From NCBI GenBank assembly GCA_965153455.1, contig OZ234495.1, positions 24,176,875 to 24,240,874 of the forward strand: a stretch of 64,000 bases of DNA, read 5' to 3'. This DNA is from Sphagnum compactum (taxonomy: Eukaryota > Bryophyta > Sphagnopsida > Sphagnales). This document shows positions 1-13,190 of this stretch, one piece after another; the first letter of the stretch is position 1; each line of letters starts with the position of its first letter. A model generated the notes under the pieces. It was given only the letters and a program-made list of their open reading frames with translations, was not told the DNA's origin and made no database searches. A program made the translations under genes and the position numbers.

Positions 1-1012
1 AGGCTTTAAAATGCACGACTTTTCAAAAAACACTCGATTGAAAAAAAAATGTTATTTGGTCAAAACGTGAACTCAAATGTCATTGGAATTTCCAAGTTAT
101 CTTGTATGGTAACTTGGAAATGCCCCAATGCCATTCAAAAGTAAAGTTGAATATTTTAGTTAACTAGCACATGGACCATGGTTTTGGTTAATTGGGACCT
201 ACAACCAATAATTTGCAAAAGATTGATGCATGTCTACCCTCCATGGAAAGTTGGTGTCAACTAATTCCATGGTCGTATCACAATCGTTTCTTTGGTTGGA
301 AAGCCAACATACATAAAGTTCTGAGGGCAATACTTTAATGCATATATGCATACGTATGCAAGAAACTTTGTTAATATAAGACGTTGCAAGTGTTGTTCTT
401 GTCAAAGAAGTCAATTTCCGAGTAACATAAATGCCATCACCAAGAAGAACAACTAGGTCATTGCCTTCCGATTGTTCTATTGAAAACCAATCATCACACC
501 CTTTTAATAATTTTAAAGTTATCTTGGCACATTAATCAACTAGGGTTAGTGATTGATTGTGGCCATTTTAACCATTTTAATTGGGAATGCATAGTTCCTA
601 AAGGTTTTCTTTAGGAGTGATCTATAAAAATTTGTGCATCCTAGAGGACCAAATTTCTTCTTTCTATACCATCTAAGTTGTTCAACATCCATACAAGTGA
701 TCGTGGGACATAACAAGAGAAATGAGTGCACCCAACTTGAACACATTTGATGCACACCTCACAAAGTGGACCATTTTTTAATTTTAATTTTAAAAACTTT
801 CCCCTTTTAAAAAGTGTTGAGTATTTTTTTTTTTGGTTATGTCCTTTGTCCCTTCTTTTCCATGAGTTGATAACATCTTAGTAACAAACTCAATCATTAT
901 GTACATAAAATTTTGGATGAGCAATGAGTTAAAAAATTATTGGATACAAATAGTTAACTAATGTGGAAGCCATATCTTGGGCAAAAACATTTAATATGTC
1001 CATCTTGAAAGT
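1..1012. other. AT-rich intergenic DNA
   Basis: I see no gene here. The reading frames are short, without recognisable domains and without plausible splice context. The sequence is A/T-rich with scattered short homopolymers. No terminal repeats were identified. Confidence 0.6.
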
Positions 1013-1050
1013 CTAAACCCTAAGCCCTAAACCCCTAAACCCTAAACCCT
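1013..1050. repeat. Interstitial telomere-like repeat
   Basis: The tract is made of about five degenerate CCCTAAA units, with variants CCCTAAG and CCCCTAAA. This is the C-rich strand of the plant telomere repeat TTTAGGG. It is too short and too degenerate to be a chromosome end. It could mark an old double-strand-break repair event or a telo-box-like promoter element; no gene is visible nearby. Confidence 0.7.
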
Positions 1051-4000
1051 TTTGTTGGTCAAATGTTTTGTACACCTTACCGAAGCAACAATGGTTGCAA
1101 TTGAGAAGATACTATCATTCAAATGCATGGGTTATATTATTAATATCATGCAATTTTTTGGCATTAGTTCAAACTTTGAAAACAAAATGAGTATTTTCCA
1201 AAAATGCATTTCAATTGTTGATTGTGTGGAATTTGTTGGGTTGTAGTATATAATAGAGATGACAACTTGGGTTGGGACCTTGTTGGATCTCAATGACAAC
1301 GAATAAAAATGGTGGCACAAGGGAGCATATATAGACTTTTTCAAATGAATGCATATGCCATAATGCTTTGATCCTCGTCTTTCCTGATGTGGAAGCTTGC
1401 CATGTGTGTTGAACTTTGTGTAAATGGGAGTCAGTCAAGAGTGGAAGTAAAAGCTTGCCCACGAGCTGCAATGTGTCTTTACTTTTTTTCTTTTTTTATT
1501 TTATGAAGAAACTTGTCCAATTCTTTGAAAGGAAATTTTCAATTTGGGTGAAAGCATGATAAAGTAATTAAAAAAGTAGTAGTTTTATGCACCTAATTTG
1601 AAACCTTCTTTTATTGTTGCCAAGTGACAAAAATTCATCATAAATAATCCATGGTCCCATTACATCGGCACATTTAAAAATTTAGCTTAAATGTTAAATA
1701 CACAACATTTAACATAATTGAAATAATGTTATTTAAAGATGACGAATAATCTATATTAATATATTTGGAAACAATACTTGGACAATTGATTATGTTAAAT
1801 AAATTTTTTCAATAATCAAATATGGTAAGATGAAAACCACTAAAAGAATAAAAGGTCTTTGTAAGTACGATGTCAAGTTTCAATTGTAATTTTAATTGCA
1901 AAGCACATTTGCAATTGAAAATTATTTTTTGAAATATGGACGAAAATAAAGTGTTAATGGCAACAAGTTGACAATGACACAATCGTGAATGACCCTTGCA
2001 ACAATAAATCATTTTTTTCGATTGTAGAACAAAAATGTTAATGACAACAAATGAAAAATAGCACAGTTTAAAATGATAGCTATGTGGCACCCACATTACC
2101 ATTTTAGTCAAAATACATCTTCAATTACAAAGAGGTAATGAAGCAAGATTGGAAAATGTGGATTCCAATTAGACAAGTCAATCAACAAGTTCACCTACGT
2201 GTGAAAAATTCAACTATTATGTTCCAATTCTTTCAAATAAACACAACTAGTAATTTGATGACATGTGGTGTGTTCACATTGTTTCAATTTGAGATTATTA
2301 TATTCAATTATGTAGATGCACATGGTGCATGTGGCACAAAACATAACATGTAATAATCCACCACAACATGCCATGTGTACAATTATTGAATAATACATGA
2401 GATTTTCAAATTTCGAAACCTCCACAAGTCCTTTATTGACACATGATGCTTCATGATTGGTTTGTATATATCTTATTTGCGCACATTGTGTGTGCACATT
2501 TGGCATCTACACACAAAATTGAAATATGATAAAACATTTATTGAAATGGTGCGAAAGGTCAGCATGTCAAGTTTTACGAGAAATTCAATTGAAACAAAGT
2601 TGAAAAAAAAGAAATGTTAATCTCAAAACAATACAAGCATAATCTATAATGCATCAATGGTAAAATATGTTTTATACATAAGATTGTTCAATTCCTATTG
2701 ATAATTTTGCTAGCAAATGTACCTTTCAATAGCTAGACTTCATTTTGCAAGGCTCATAAAGTAATGCTTCCATAATGTGGTACGACAAATGTTACAATAT
2801 CCACTAGGTATTCCTAAGGTGGATAATTTTCATGGTTCACCACAAACAAAACAATGTCCTTGGATCCATTACTTCAACATATTTTTAGTTTTCCCATGTT
2901 TGTAACCACACCAAAATGGGGCAATCCAAGACACCAACAAAACAAATGCCAAGTCACCAAATTTGAAAGATCTTGTGCCAATAGGTAATAATATACGAAC
3001 TCAAGTCTAGAATTGAAGTTGTACGTTTCTTTACACAACTATGTGAATGTAGGAATGCATGTACCACTTTAAAACATTTAGATTCAAAATCAATTCAAGG
3101 AAGAAGGAATGAGGTTGGGGTCGGAATGGAATAACATGTTATCTCAAGCTTGTAGTTGTGATAACACTCAGATGAATGTTCATATTGAAACCTTTTCAAG
3201 CAATGGTACAACTATAGGTTGGGTAAGGAACATACTATAGTTATGATTGGGGGTTTTCAAGGTGAAAGTATGTTGAAGGTATATACTTAGGCATTTCAGT
3301 TTTAGAAGAATTATAGTGTAAAAGTAAAGTTGGGGGAACATTTGAAAGACTACTTAAATGGGGCTTGGTGGAGAAATGAAATTTGATTGAAACAACCACA
3401 TAACACAAGGAAGCAATTTACAAAAGGTCATAGGGGAATATCAATGCAATTTGACAATGGAAAAGATGGCCAAAACCAAGAAATCCCATGCAACTTGGTT
3501 TCAAAAATGAAGGAGCTCTTTATATTATTGAAAGAACCATAATAAACAAGTTGTTTAGTGGAGTGAAAAGCTTTGGTAACAACCCATATATGAATAACCG
3601 AACAAATATGCAATTTTCACACTCAAAACATTAATTATGTTACAATTTGCCATATTGACATCATGTATTGAAGCCTTGTTGCAAGTCATGAATGATTCTA
3701 AAAGATATCCTAAAACCAAACCATAACGTTATTGTTACAACCTTAACTTGGGTGTGGACTAATTCCAATATGGACAACAAAATGGCCTTCCTAGGATGAA
3801 AGGAAACATAAGGCTCCCTTTGGGATTAGGCTATGAAAGAGGTTGAGATGTGAAGTAAAGGTGAAAGATTGAAACACAGTCTCACATGAAGTGAAATTTG
3901 GAAGTGTATGGGAGTCAAAGGGAAGCACTTCCAAGACTTTTAACTTGAACCCTTACTTTGGGAGTTAGAAGTTAAGTAATATGTTTCATATATTTTGGAA

Positions 4001-7000
4001 GAAAATTCAGAGGACCAAACCTTGTCCAAATTGGACATTTTTTCAATTGTTTGGGATGTATCAAATGAGGGATTTTTTTCCCCCACCTTACTATGATGGT
4101 TATCATGTGCATATTAGAACCATCATAGATGTAATTATAATGATTTTTTTCATTTATTTTGATGCCATGTATTTATTTAAATGATTGGTTTTACTACTTG
4201 ATCAAGAACAAGGATTCTTGGAATGTATTTTTATATGAAGTTGGAACAAATTGGGCAACAATATCTACAAACATAGTGTACAAATGAAAACAACATTATC
4301 AAAAACATTATTGTAGACTTATATTGGTTTACATCTTTTGTAAACAAAAAGCACACATATGTGATGTTGTCTCATTGAGACTTGATATCAAAAGCCCATA
4401 ATATATTTTCCTTTCAAATTTGGAGCCAATATATGAAGGGGAAACACAAATAAGTAATCTAAAGTTGGTGATTCATTAAATATAGACGTCCATTTCACAA
4501 AAACAATTTAGGTGCATTATATGGCCCCATTGCAAGATTGTGATGTCTTCAATTGAATCAAACAAGTATTACGCAAGGAATGATTGTTTGAGTTGACAAA
4601 CTACTCAAGACTCACCAACAAAGATTCCTTGATGAACAAAATATAATTTCATTTTATTTAATTTTTTCACAAATGATTATCATAAAATATTATAAAGAAA
4701 TGTATTAAAAATATCAAGCACAAAAGTCTTCCAACATCTAAAGGTGTTGTTTTAATTCATATGTGGTGGTGCACAAAATGAACATCTTGAAGCACACAAG
4801 GCACTTCTAATGCATAGACTTCTCAACACAAAGGTGTCCATTTTGCAAGGCAATGAAGTAACACCAACCTATAACCAACACATCAATATCTTGAGGGATG
4901 CATAAAGCCATTTTTGACACCAATCATGAAAGGTATCCCATGTTCATGTCACAATTTCCATTTTATGTTAAGCATATGTAAAGCAATTTACTGGTACTAT
5001 TAATTGAATTGAATGTATTAATATTATTAATTTAACTAATATTTTCAATTAGCCTTTGGGGGCACATCAATTATTTTGAATGAAATATGAATGAAGGATT
5101 CTTGAAATAGGTTTTGGAAGAAATAGTTGTAATTGAATTTAAAAGGTTATGATTAATGTGGTTAGCAATGACGCATATGGAAATGGTTGACTTGACACAT
5201 ATTATGTTTAATGTGCACACCATGAGGTTATGATAACACATGTGGAATTAGAAGGAAATTGTAGACTATGCATGCGAAAAGCCAAGCCTTTTAGTTCATT
5301 TTTTTGTCCTTCATAGGATCCTTACTTGCAATTTCCATGTGGATGTTTTCAATTTCATAATTAAATTGATTATAAAGTCCCTTGGAACCTAATTTAAAAT
5401 AATCACAAAAACATGCTTCCTCGTGGAATGACTAAATTCTACGATAGAAGCATGTCTCATAATCCCATAGTAAGGGTGTGTCTCATTCATAGTTTTCTAT
5501 TTTTCAATTTTGTGAGGTTAGTGGACCATCCATTGGAGGCATTAACTAGATTTCTTGTCAACCTTTTATTTACCCGTGAGGTAGTTAGAACACACCTTTA
5601 GTTTTGACATTTTGTTGTTAGAACTAGGATCAAAAAGTTTTTATCATTGATGACACTTGACAAACTAGAAATGCCTCAATTGAAATTAAGCTTTCTAACA
5701 TTATTTCCAAAAAAATTTAAGAAGAACATTTCATTTTTTGATGTGCTACAACTTTTGGAAGACATTGTTCTTCACATGCGCACAATTGATACGTAGGTGA
5801 AAGCTCCATGGGTGCATGAAATTTTGTCAATAATAATATTTTTATAATGAGAAGTAAAATGTTCAATAAAATGTTCTTTTGAATTTAGGAGCCCAAATAC
5901 ATGAACCCACATGTGAAGAAAATCACATGTAAGGGAAAGCCCTAGGGCAAGGGCATTTCCAAAATGTGAGGCCACACTCACTTAAAAACTTGTCCTAGGT
6001 CCTTTATTTTGGGAATGTCACCCGTTTGTGGGCTTTACCCATTGTAAAATATGAGGCAAACATTATGGTGAATCTAAACATACTAGATCATAAGGTGTAG
6101 GAGGGGCAATCGTTTAACCACCTTCTCCTTAGAAATGGTAGTGATGTTATGCTTATAAGTAGATTTCTCTCATTTTCAAGGAGTTGGCTTAAGGTCCCTC
6201 CTCTTTTTAAGGAAAGATATTCATAGATATATGGTGCCTTCCAAATACATTAGGAACTTTTTTTGAGAGTTTTCGATATGGACCAAAGCAATACATATTT
6301 GTATTAATCTATGAACCAAATATGGAATGGGTAATGTAATGGAAACAATTGCTTAAATCATTTTGGTTTGAACAATGCAAAATGATTAAACCTAAAGCAA
6401 TGGTTACATTATATCAAAGGTACTCTAAAGGTAATGCCATCTCATCCACGAAATTTATAAGTTTTATTTTGAGTTTTGTGTTGTGAAAAACCTTAGTCTA
6501 GCTGCAACTCAATATTTTAACTAATCATATTTCTTAATTTATGAGTGCAAATCCTATTTTTTCCTATAACTATATTTTGGAATCCAATGCATGTCTATGG
6601 AAGGTCCTTCAATTGAAAGTTAGTAAGATAGTCCTCTTGCAAGAAATTGATGTGCTATGTTTTGTTGCCAATGGCTACAAAGAAATGATTTCATGTTACT
6701 TAGTTGGGACCAATGTTGCGTGGTTTTAAAAGGTTTGAAAGGAACCTTTAGTTTTGATTAGGTTCTTTTCTTTTCGCAATAAAATTGGGATTTGATTTCA
6801 AATTTGGTTTCTTATTGCGAGGGTTAGTTTCAGTTCCATTTTTCAAAAAAATTCCCTAATCAAACCAATTTTTAATTCTAAGGTAGGGTAGGGTAGGTTT
6901 CAAGGAAGCTCCCAATTAGGTTCCATGACACCAAAAATCATCATAAATAAACAATGCAAAAAATTGAAAATTTATTTATAACAAATTTCAAATTGTGACA

Positions 7001-7009
7001 AAGTGATCA
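1051..7009. other. AT-rich spacer without recognisable genes
   Basis: About 6 kb of A/T-rich sequence. No frame in either strand carries a family motif, and none can be joined to another by sensible splice sites. It is probably decayed transposon DNA, but I could not identify any element or terminus. Confidence 0.55.
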
Positions 7010-7470
7010 AAACTATGACCAAGATCACAAGATCATGAAGATTGTGAGGGTAAAGGCAAGCATTTGTTGGCTACAACAACGAAAAGACCACAACAATGAG
7101 CAAGACTAAAAGATCGTTAAGATTAAAGGGTGATGATGGGCAACTATTGATTGTATTAATGAGAAAACCACAACGATGGTTAAGAGCATAAGATCATGAG
7201 ATATCACAAAGGCAATGACAACCAACAACTAGCTACAACAATGAGAAGACCATGATGATGGTCATGATCGCAAGATGTAAGATCAAGAGGGTGATGCAAG
7301 TAGCTCTTAGCTACAACAATGAGAAGACAAAATGACAATGATCAAAATCATAAGAAGAAGAGGAGGAGGGTGATGACGTAACTTGGGCAATGGCAAGTCA
7401 CAACAACACAAAGAACACCACAACCATTAACATGGGCTACAACAACAAAAAGAGTACCAAAATGAACATT
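7010..7470. repeat. Degenerate ~80 bp tandem repeat
   Basis: About five diverged units follow one another. Each has the order CTACAACAATGAGAAGACCA, a GATGGTCAAGATC-like part, an AAGATCAAGAGGGTGATG-like part, then a short spacer. The period is roughly 78-88 bp. The sequence is purine-rich on the plus strand and has no open frame spanning it. It is an old minisatellite or internal repeat of a decayed element. Confidence 0.6.
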
Positions 7471-7784
7471 AATATGACAAGAAAATCACGAAACGAATGG
7501 CGACGGCATAGCAAGTAGTAGTGAGCAATATAAGAACACAACCACAAATAAAAGCTTCAAGCTTCAACAACAACCTACTATCCTTAACCCCTAATGATAA
7601 AATGTAACCCTAAATTGAAACCAGAACCAATTTTATTTTAAAAATTGGTCCACTTCCTATTCTTCAAATCATTAAAAAACTGGCCCAATTCTTAGTTCTT
7701 CATTAAAAAAGTAATTAACTATTTTTATAAAAATAGAATTTGGTACCTAGTACCTACACAACAATGGTTGGGACCTTCATATAG

Positions 7785-8927
7785 TGATTAAAAAATTAGA
7801 GCAAATTTGGAATAATATTGCAACAAGCCACTGGCGAACTCCTTGAGAGTGGGAATAAGTTTACAGTCTCCAGAAAGTTTATCTACAAAACTGGATAAGT
7901 TCACTTGGTTGGAAGGTGACAGTATGGGAACAACATAACGAGAATTTGCATGCCAAAAAACAGAAAACACAAAAGATTCTAGCACATTTTGATGTCTTTA
8001 GTACCCACCAGAAGAATCTGTGTCTGCAATAAACCTCTACAGCAACAACCAAAATTGCATATTTGATCTTGGGTGCAAAGCATCCATCCATTCCCAATAG
8101 CAACTCCCCTAACTGCCAAAAACCAGAAGGGTAATCATTTTCAGCATTGGCAGAAGTCTTGGACAATTCTAGAGGCACAAAAGAGCATTGTGAAGCATCA
8201 TCAGAATCTACACAGTTCCAGTATGCAACATATATAAAGTCTTTGAGCAATATCTCCTTTTAAGACATGGGCTCACAATACCCACCTAAGCCCGTTAAAA
8301 GTTCCCTTCATATCAACATTTCCTCAAAACAAGAGACAGTACAAGAGCAGAGACACACATTGCCTAAAAGGCAGATGGAGACAATTATTTCAAGACAATG
8401 TTTGCAAAACTCCAGTTCTCTATACAAAAGCTTGACCTAGGAAAGTATAGTAGGTCTGTGAAAGCTTTGGTGTTTCTACAGGAGTGCAACCCTGCCTCCT
8501 ACTAAATCTGGTTCCAACCTGCACATCCCCCACATCACTGTTTTAAACCCTGACAAGGTACTGCAGAAATGTAACCCAACAGAAACAAAACATAACAGCA
8601 GTCGAAGCCTAAGAGCAAGCCTGACAACAGGATTGAGGGATTAATCTTCACCGTGATGAGGTTCCAGTTAGGGACCTCCACTCTTTTGATTTGCCATTCT
8701 CACCAACCTCAAAGTGTCTGCACATCAAACGAAATCAATACAATTGTAATGTCGATCAATATATTTGACTGTTGCAGACAGTTCCATTGGTGACAGGAAA
8801 GAGATCATCAAGCACCTTGCATATAGATGGTCTGCAAGACTCTTCCTAGCTGGTTTCAGAATCACAACAGTGTCATGATGCATACCTGACTAACAAAGAA
8901 ATGCTGCAAAAAGCATTTGGCCCACCC
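7785..8927 (-). other. Probable 3' untranslated region of the bHLH gene
   Basis: This stretch follows the bHLH stop codon on the minus strand. It is clearly less A/T-rich than the spacer beyond about 7.78 kb, and it resembles the transcribed gene sequence in composition. A 123-codon frame at 7879-8250 has no recognisable domain and I do not call it a gene. The end of the transcript is not defined; the composition change is the only evidence. Confidence 0.35.
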
Positions 8928-11670
8928 TTAAGGACCATCACTGGGCTTCCCTTCACCTTTAGGTGCTTTGTCGATAGGCATGGAAGTTGTTGCATGTGCT
9001 GACTCAACGTCTCTGTTGTTATCCTTTGATGATTCTTCGCTGACAAGACCATCTGTGACAAGCCCTCCATTGCTCGCTGCTACAGTTGTCCTCTGTCGGT
9101 TTCCTACTCCGGCAGTAGCTCCCCGAGAGTTGGTGGTTGATATAGCAGTGGCAAGTGCAATGGGCATAAGACATAGTCCTTTGCTTTGTAAGTACTGCAT
9201 GGCTGAACCCATGTCATCCTCCATCAATTGTGTCACTTGCCTTTCAGTCAATGCAAGTCCAGATTGGACAGGACTAGGTACCCCTGAAGTACGTGATATT
9301 GTAGGTGCCAAATTGTTTGAACCCTGTACAGTGCATGCAAGGTCAGGAAACATGCAGTTAAACATTAAACCTGGCCCTAGGTGTACCGACACTCTGATCA
9401 TACACAGTCTGCACCCTGTAAACAGAACCTCTTTTTTAACAATATGATCACAATTTTGACAGGTCGTGCACCAGATCCTGGTCCAGTAGTTCACAATTCT
9501 GAAACCACGTGCTGACATGATCCCAGTTGCACTCTTGACAAAAGGAAGTCAGTACCTCAGCAGGAAGATCTGAAGCAGTTGAAGCTACAGCACCAGCACC
9601 TCCTAGCCGGCTCATGCTGAGGATCTGCCCAGCCCAACCAGCACCAAGGATTAATCATGCCTCTTCACAGAACTCAGATACCAACACTCCAGCACACCTT
9701 GTTTGAACACTTCAATTGGCAAAGCATGTCATAATTGAAGACAAGACACAATCTTTCAAGGATGCAAAAGACACAAATGGTACAGAAGAGGTACTGTGAT
9801 AAGAAGCAATCTTCACCTTCACTTGAAGTTGCAGAAACTTGACATAGTCAATAATTTCATCTAGCATCGATGCCTTGTCAGTCTGCATTGCAAGGAAATT
9901 GGCAGTGTTCAGCTGGAACAGTCTGTATCTTCAGAGAATAGAAATCAGCACCAAGAAACAACAAAGCTTCAAATGCTCAGAGCCACTGCCTCTGGCTATA
10001 AGTTAATATCATATTGTACCACCATGAGCAGACCTCTGACTGGGGATGAGCAAGCAATTAGTAAAGAACCTTATTGGAGTTTGGCACAAGCTCTTGCAAG
10101 GCTTTCATGCGCTCTGCAATGCGCTCTCTGCGAAGCTGCATTTGAATCTCATTTCAATGAGGACTTGGAGGCTGTAGGTGATTAACCTTCAAAACAAACA
10201 CATGTACTGCACCACATTGTTTGCAGCTCAATCATAAGAGCAGAACAAACCAGACAGCAACACTCAGCACAAAATTACCCGTTCTGCAATGCTATGTGGA
10301 TCAGTGGCTTGTCCACGCCGTGCTCGGACCCGGGGCCTAATACCAACTGCTGGCAGTCCCTGTTGTGTCGACCCTCCAAATCCTTGACCTGAAGCAGCTG
10401 ATGTATGTCCATTTCCCTGCTGGCAAGAAGCAGCAGCACAGCATTTCTTAATCTCCCAAACAGATTCACTGCAATATTTGCCAGAATTTGCATCATGGCA
10501 GTATGCAGACCACCAATAGCTGGTGCACAAGGTTCTTGAGGTCTTACAGTGATTCCAGAGTGATTCTCACACAAAGGGCCTTCTTCATCTTCCCTGAATC
10601 TTTTTCCCAGGGTCTGTGTGTTGTCGTGAGAGCTGCTGAATTCTCCCCCACGGCCAAGAGTATTCTCAGCCTTGGCATGTGCAAGGTTGGTGGGCAGGGG
10701 AGGCACAACCCCAACATAAGGTTGTTGCCAGGTTGGAGCTGTGGGAGGGGAGGAAGAATGATCACCACCTTGCCCTGGTTGCCCACCTGAATCCTCACTG
10801 CCACTGCTCCCCATTGACACAGACCGCACAAGAGAAGAGCTGCCCCGTGGCCCTGCTGCTGCATTCATCTGCTGCAACCCTGGACTGCCTGATCCTGGCT
10901 CTTGTGTTGCGAGGGTCACTCCCTCCATGGCACATGCCTCACCCCGCAGTTCCTTTCCTGCTTGAAACCCCAGCAAGCACCATGCCCAAATGAGAAAACC
11001 ATGCTCTTCTTAGGCTCTCTAGTTCTGAACAGTCCTCAGGAGGAAAATTGTGAGATTATGAGCATTGTAGTTCTTGACTCTAGCATCCCAATTCTCCGGC
11101 GCAGAGAGCCTGATGAAGAGTAATCCTTGCAAAAACGACAAGAGCACTGAGAAACAAGAATTTTCCGGCTCTCAGAATCTCCATACCTTGCTGCTGCTGT
11201 TGCTGATGCAGACGTGCGGCAATTAATGCTTCTTCCGCAGCCAAGTAGTGGCCACTCTCCAAGCCCGATGATTCATGCTTCTCCTCCCGCACATGCTGGC
11301 CCCCTAGAGCTCCCAGAGCTCCGCCGTTGTTCAACAGCCGTGTCGTCGGCATGAGTGACATGGTGAACAGCTTCTGAGCCGCCGCCGCCCCCATACTACT
11401 ACTGCTGCTACCGTTGTTCATGCTATTATTGCTGGCATCCACACCACCCCCAGCCATCATCACCGCACCTACCGTCCCCGCGCGCTCCATCCCCATGCCT
11501 CCAGCCCCCGCATTGTTGTACTCCCAAGGCATGGCGAAGATTTGCTCCAAAAACTCGTCTATCACTGGGGTTTGCTGCGCCTGCTCTAACGGCTCGAAAT
11601 GCAAGCTCTGCTGCTGCATGATCGTGGTCGTGGACTGCCCGCCACCAACGCCAACTCCACCTCTACCCAT
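8928..11670 (-). CDS. bHLH transcription factor, LRL/UNE12-like (subfamily XI)
   Basis: A nuclear DNA-binding regulator of the plant bHLH XI group, which includes UNE12 and the LRL root-hair regulators. Minus-strand coding exons: 11670-11187, 10957-10548, 10419-10279, 10135-10070, 9882-9817, 9624-9556 and 9323-8928, giving about 543 residues. The bHLH domain (about 330-390) contains [38 protein letters not shown] and [18 protein letters not shown]; the H-E-R basic residues expected for E-box binding are present. The family's [12 protein letters not shown] follows, then the C-terminal signature [20 protein letters not shown]. Exons 4-6 are 66, 66 and 69 bp and all phase 0. I chose the ATG at 11670 because the open frame upstream lacks another ATG. 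The N-terminal half is Gly/Ser/Gln-rich and makes the protein much longer than its roughly 300-350 residue angiosperm relatives. The exon 3 acceptor could be 3 bp further downstream. Confidence 0.9.
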
Positions 11671-12300
11671 AATACCCCACTTTTCCACAACAATCTACAA
11701 GCCTATTCCGAACTCTTACTCCCAACTTCCCTCTCTTCTCTCTTCTCCGCCGCTCTACTCTCTACAGCTAGGACTCTTTTTTTTTTTGTTTTTGTTTTTT
11801 TTTCCTGAGCCGTAAAGCTCCGACAGTACTCGAGGTTCTACGGAGCGTAAAGCGCGAGCTACTTGGGTACGAGAAACTGTGGAATTGGGAAGAGCTATAG
11901 CTCCAGTGGCGTGCTCGTAGCTTCTTATGCTCGCAGCAGCAGCTGCTGCTGGGGACCCAACACGAAAGCTTTTTCCGGAGGGAGACAGGAAGAGAAGGGA
12001 GGTGGGACCAGAGCGCGCGGGCGGGCGGGCGGGCGGGCAGGCAGGCGGGCGAACGGGCGGGCGGGTGCGCGCTGATCTTCCTCTCGCTCCTTGCCCACGT
12101 TCGCGACGTGCACGACGCCCTAGGCTTAATTTGCAATGCTAGGCCTGTTGGCCTATAAGTAGCCCCAGGAGTGTAGGAGGAACTGCGAGCTTCGTCGTCC
12201 TTGGATGATGAGCCTCATCTCATCCTGTCCGGTTTCATCTCGTCCGTGAACTCCCCCTCACGTAGCGAGTAATTTCACACATTGGGAATGTTCGTCGATG
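11671..12300 (-). promoter_or_regulatory. 5' leader and promoter region of the bHLH gene
   Basis: On the minus strand this region precedes the bHLH start codon. It is markedly GC-richer than its surroundings and carries a poly-T/TG run at about 11777-11810 and the GGGC tandem array at about 12018-12065. The transcription start is not identifiable by eye. No other gene is apparent: the plus-strand frames here are low-complexity Gly/Arg/Ala strings. Confidence 0.45.
12018..12066. repeat. GGGC tandem array, G-quadruplex-prone
   Basis: About ten GGGC or GGCA units in a row on the plus strand, interrupted by AGGCAGGC and GAAC variants. It lies about 350 bp upstream of the bHLH ATG, with the G-rich strand as template. 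Many runs of three G with one-base spacing fit the G-quadruplex pattern. Confidence 0.75.
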
Positions 12301-12764
12301 AAAGTGCGGCTGCCGCCGCACACCAGTTCGCGACTTTTGGCATCATTCTTGTTGTCGTCGTTCTTGTCCTTTTTTCTTTTTCTTTTTTTTTCCTTTTTTT
12401 CCTCCTTTTTTTTTGGTTTCAAATGTTTTTTTGGAGGCTAGTAGACTATGATGCTAGGCCAAGCCTGGTCCTTCTTCACGAGCATGAAAGAATGGCAATG
12501 ACTACCTACCTATTACTTACTGTTTTATTTTTTCAAAAATGCTTAAAATTTCAAATTAAAAATAATAATTTGTGAAGGAAAAAATATTGACTCTTCAAGA
12601 ATATTCTATTTTGTAGAAATGAAAATTTCAAATTTGATTAATTATTAGACAGATATGTGCTGAAGATATATATTGCCAAGGTACTAAATAATGGTATTTT
12701 AAAAGCAAGTAGGTCAACAAGGTCCACAACTCAAGAAAGAAACTCCAAATTTCTATACATTGAA
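12301..12764. other. Poly-pyrimidine tract and AT-rich spacer
   Basis: A long T-rich stretch with interspersed C (about 12368-12420) is followed by ordinary A/T-rich sequence. No gene is supported. Confidence 0.5.
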
Positions 12765-12928
12765 GGATGCTCTTTAATTTTCCACCATTTTAGAAAGAAA
12801 CCCATGCAAAGGACTCTCTTTATTTTTCCACCACTTTTAGGAAGAAACCCAATTTTTTTATGCAAAAGGAGTTGACAAGGACTCTCTTTATTTTCCACCA
12901 TTTTAGGAATGAAAAAAGAAACCCAAAT
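12765..12928. repeat. Three-copy minisatellite
   Basis: Three imperfect copies begin near 12765, 12811 and 12879. Each reads GGACTCTCTTTATTTTCCAC followed by CATTTTAGGAAGAAACCC. Spacing is about 46 and 68 bp. A fourth, more diverged piece may lie near 13345-13385. Confidence 0.65.
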
Positions 12929-13011
12929 GTGTATAGTCTACTAAAGTTATCCCAAGAGTCACCCTCTCTTTCATCCCCTATCTTCTCTGCTTTCACCCCC
13001 TAACCCCTCTT

Positions 13012-13190
13012 TCAGTGGCGTCCGCAAAGTACGGAAATTTTTATTAAATCTCAGTATGAAATGCTGAAACTCAGCATTTAATGCACAAGGTTCCAAAGTA
13101 ATTATAGTAGCTGTACTGAAACTATATGTAGCAGCAGTGAAGGCGCTCAGGAAAAAGGAAAGAGGGGATAAAACTCAGTTTACCACCAAA
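13012..13190 (-). repeat. Dispersed repeat family B, copy 1 (inverted relative to copy 2)
   Basis: Its reverse complement matches 34068-34247 over about 180 bp with moderate divergence. Shared blocks include CTTTCCTTTTTCCTGAGCGC, the core hairpin and ATTTAATAAAA. The core is a perfect 9-bp stem with a 3-base loop (AAATGCTGA, AAC, TCAGCATTT) at 13059-13079. Flanking sequence is unrelated in the two copies, so this is a mobile or dispersed unit, of unknown class. Confidence 0.7.

Noticed and set aside
7010-7470. CRISPR-like array
   Set aside because: Units are diverged, spacing is irregular and the context is eukaryotic; it is a plain tandem repeat.
7879-8250. 123-codon minus-strand frame downstream of the bHLH gene
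   Set aside because: No domain, and it is best explained as 3' untranslated sequence.
8968-9447. 159-codon plus-strand open frame
   Set aside because: Mirror frame of the last bHLH exon, which carries the family's conserved C-terminus on the minus strand.
11863-12142. GC-rich frames with Gly/Arg/Ala strings
   Set aside because: Open only because the GGGC array lacks stop codons in any frame; no gene evidence.
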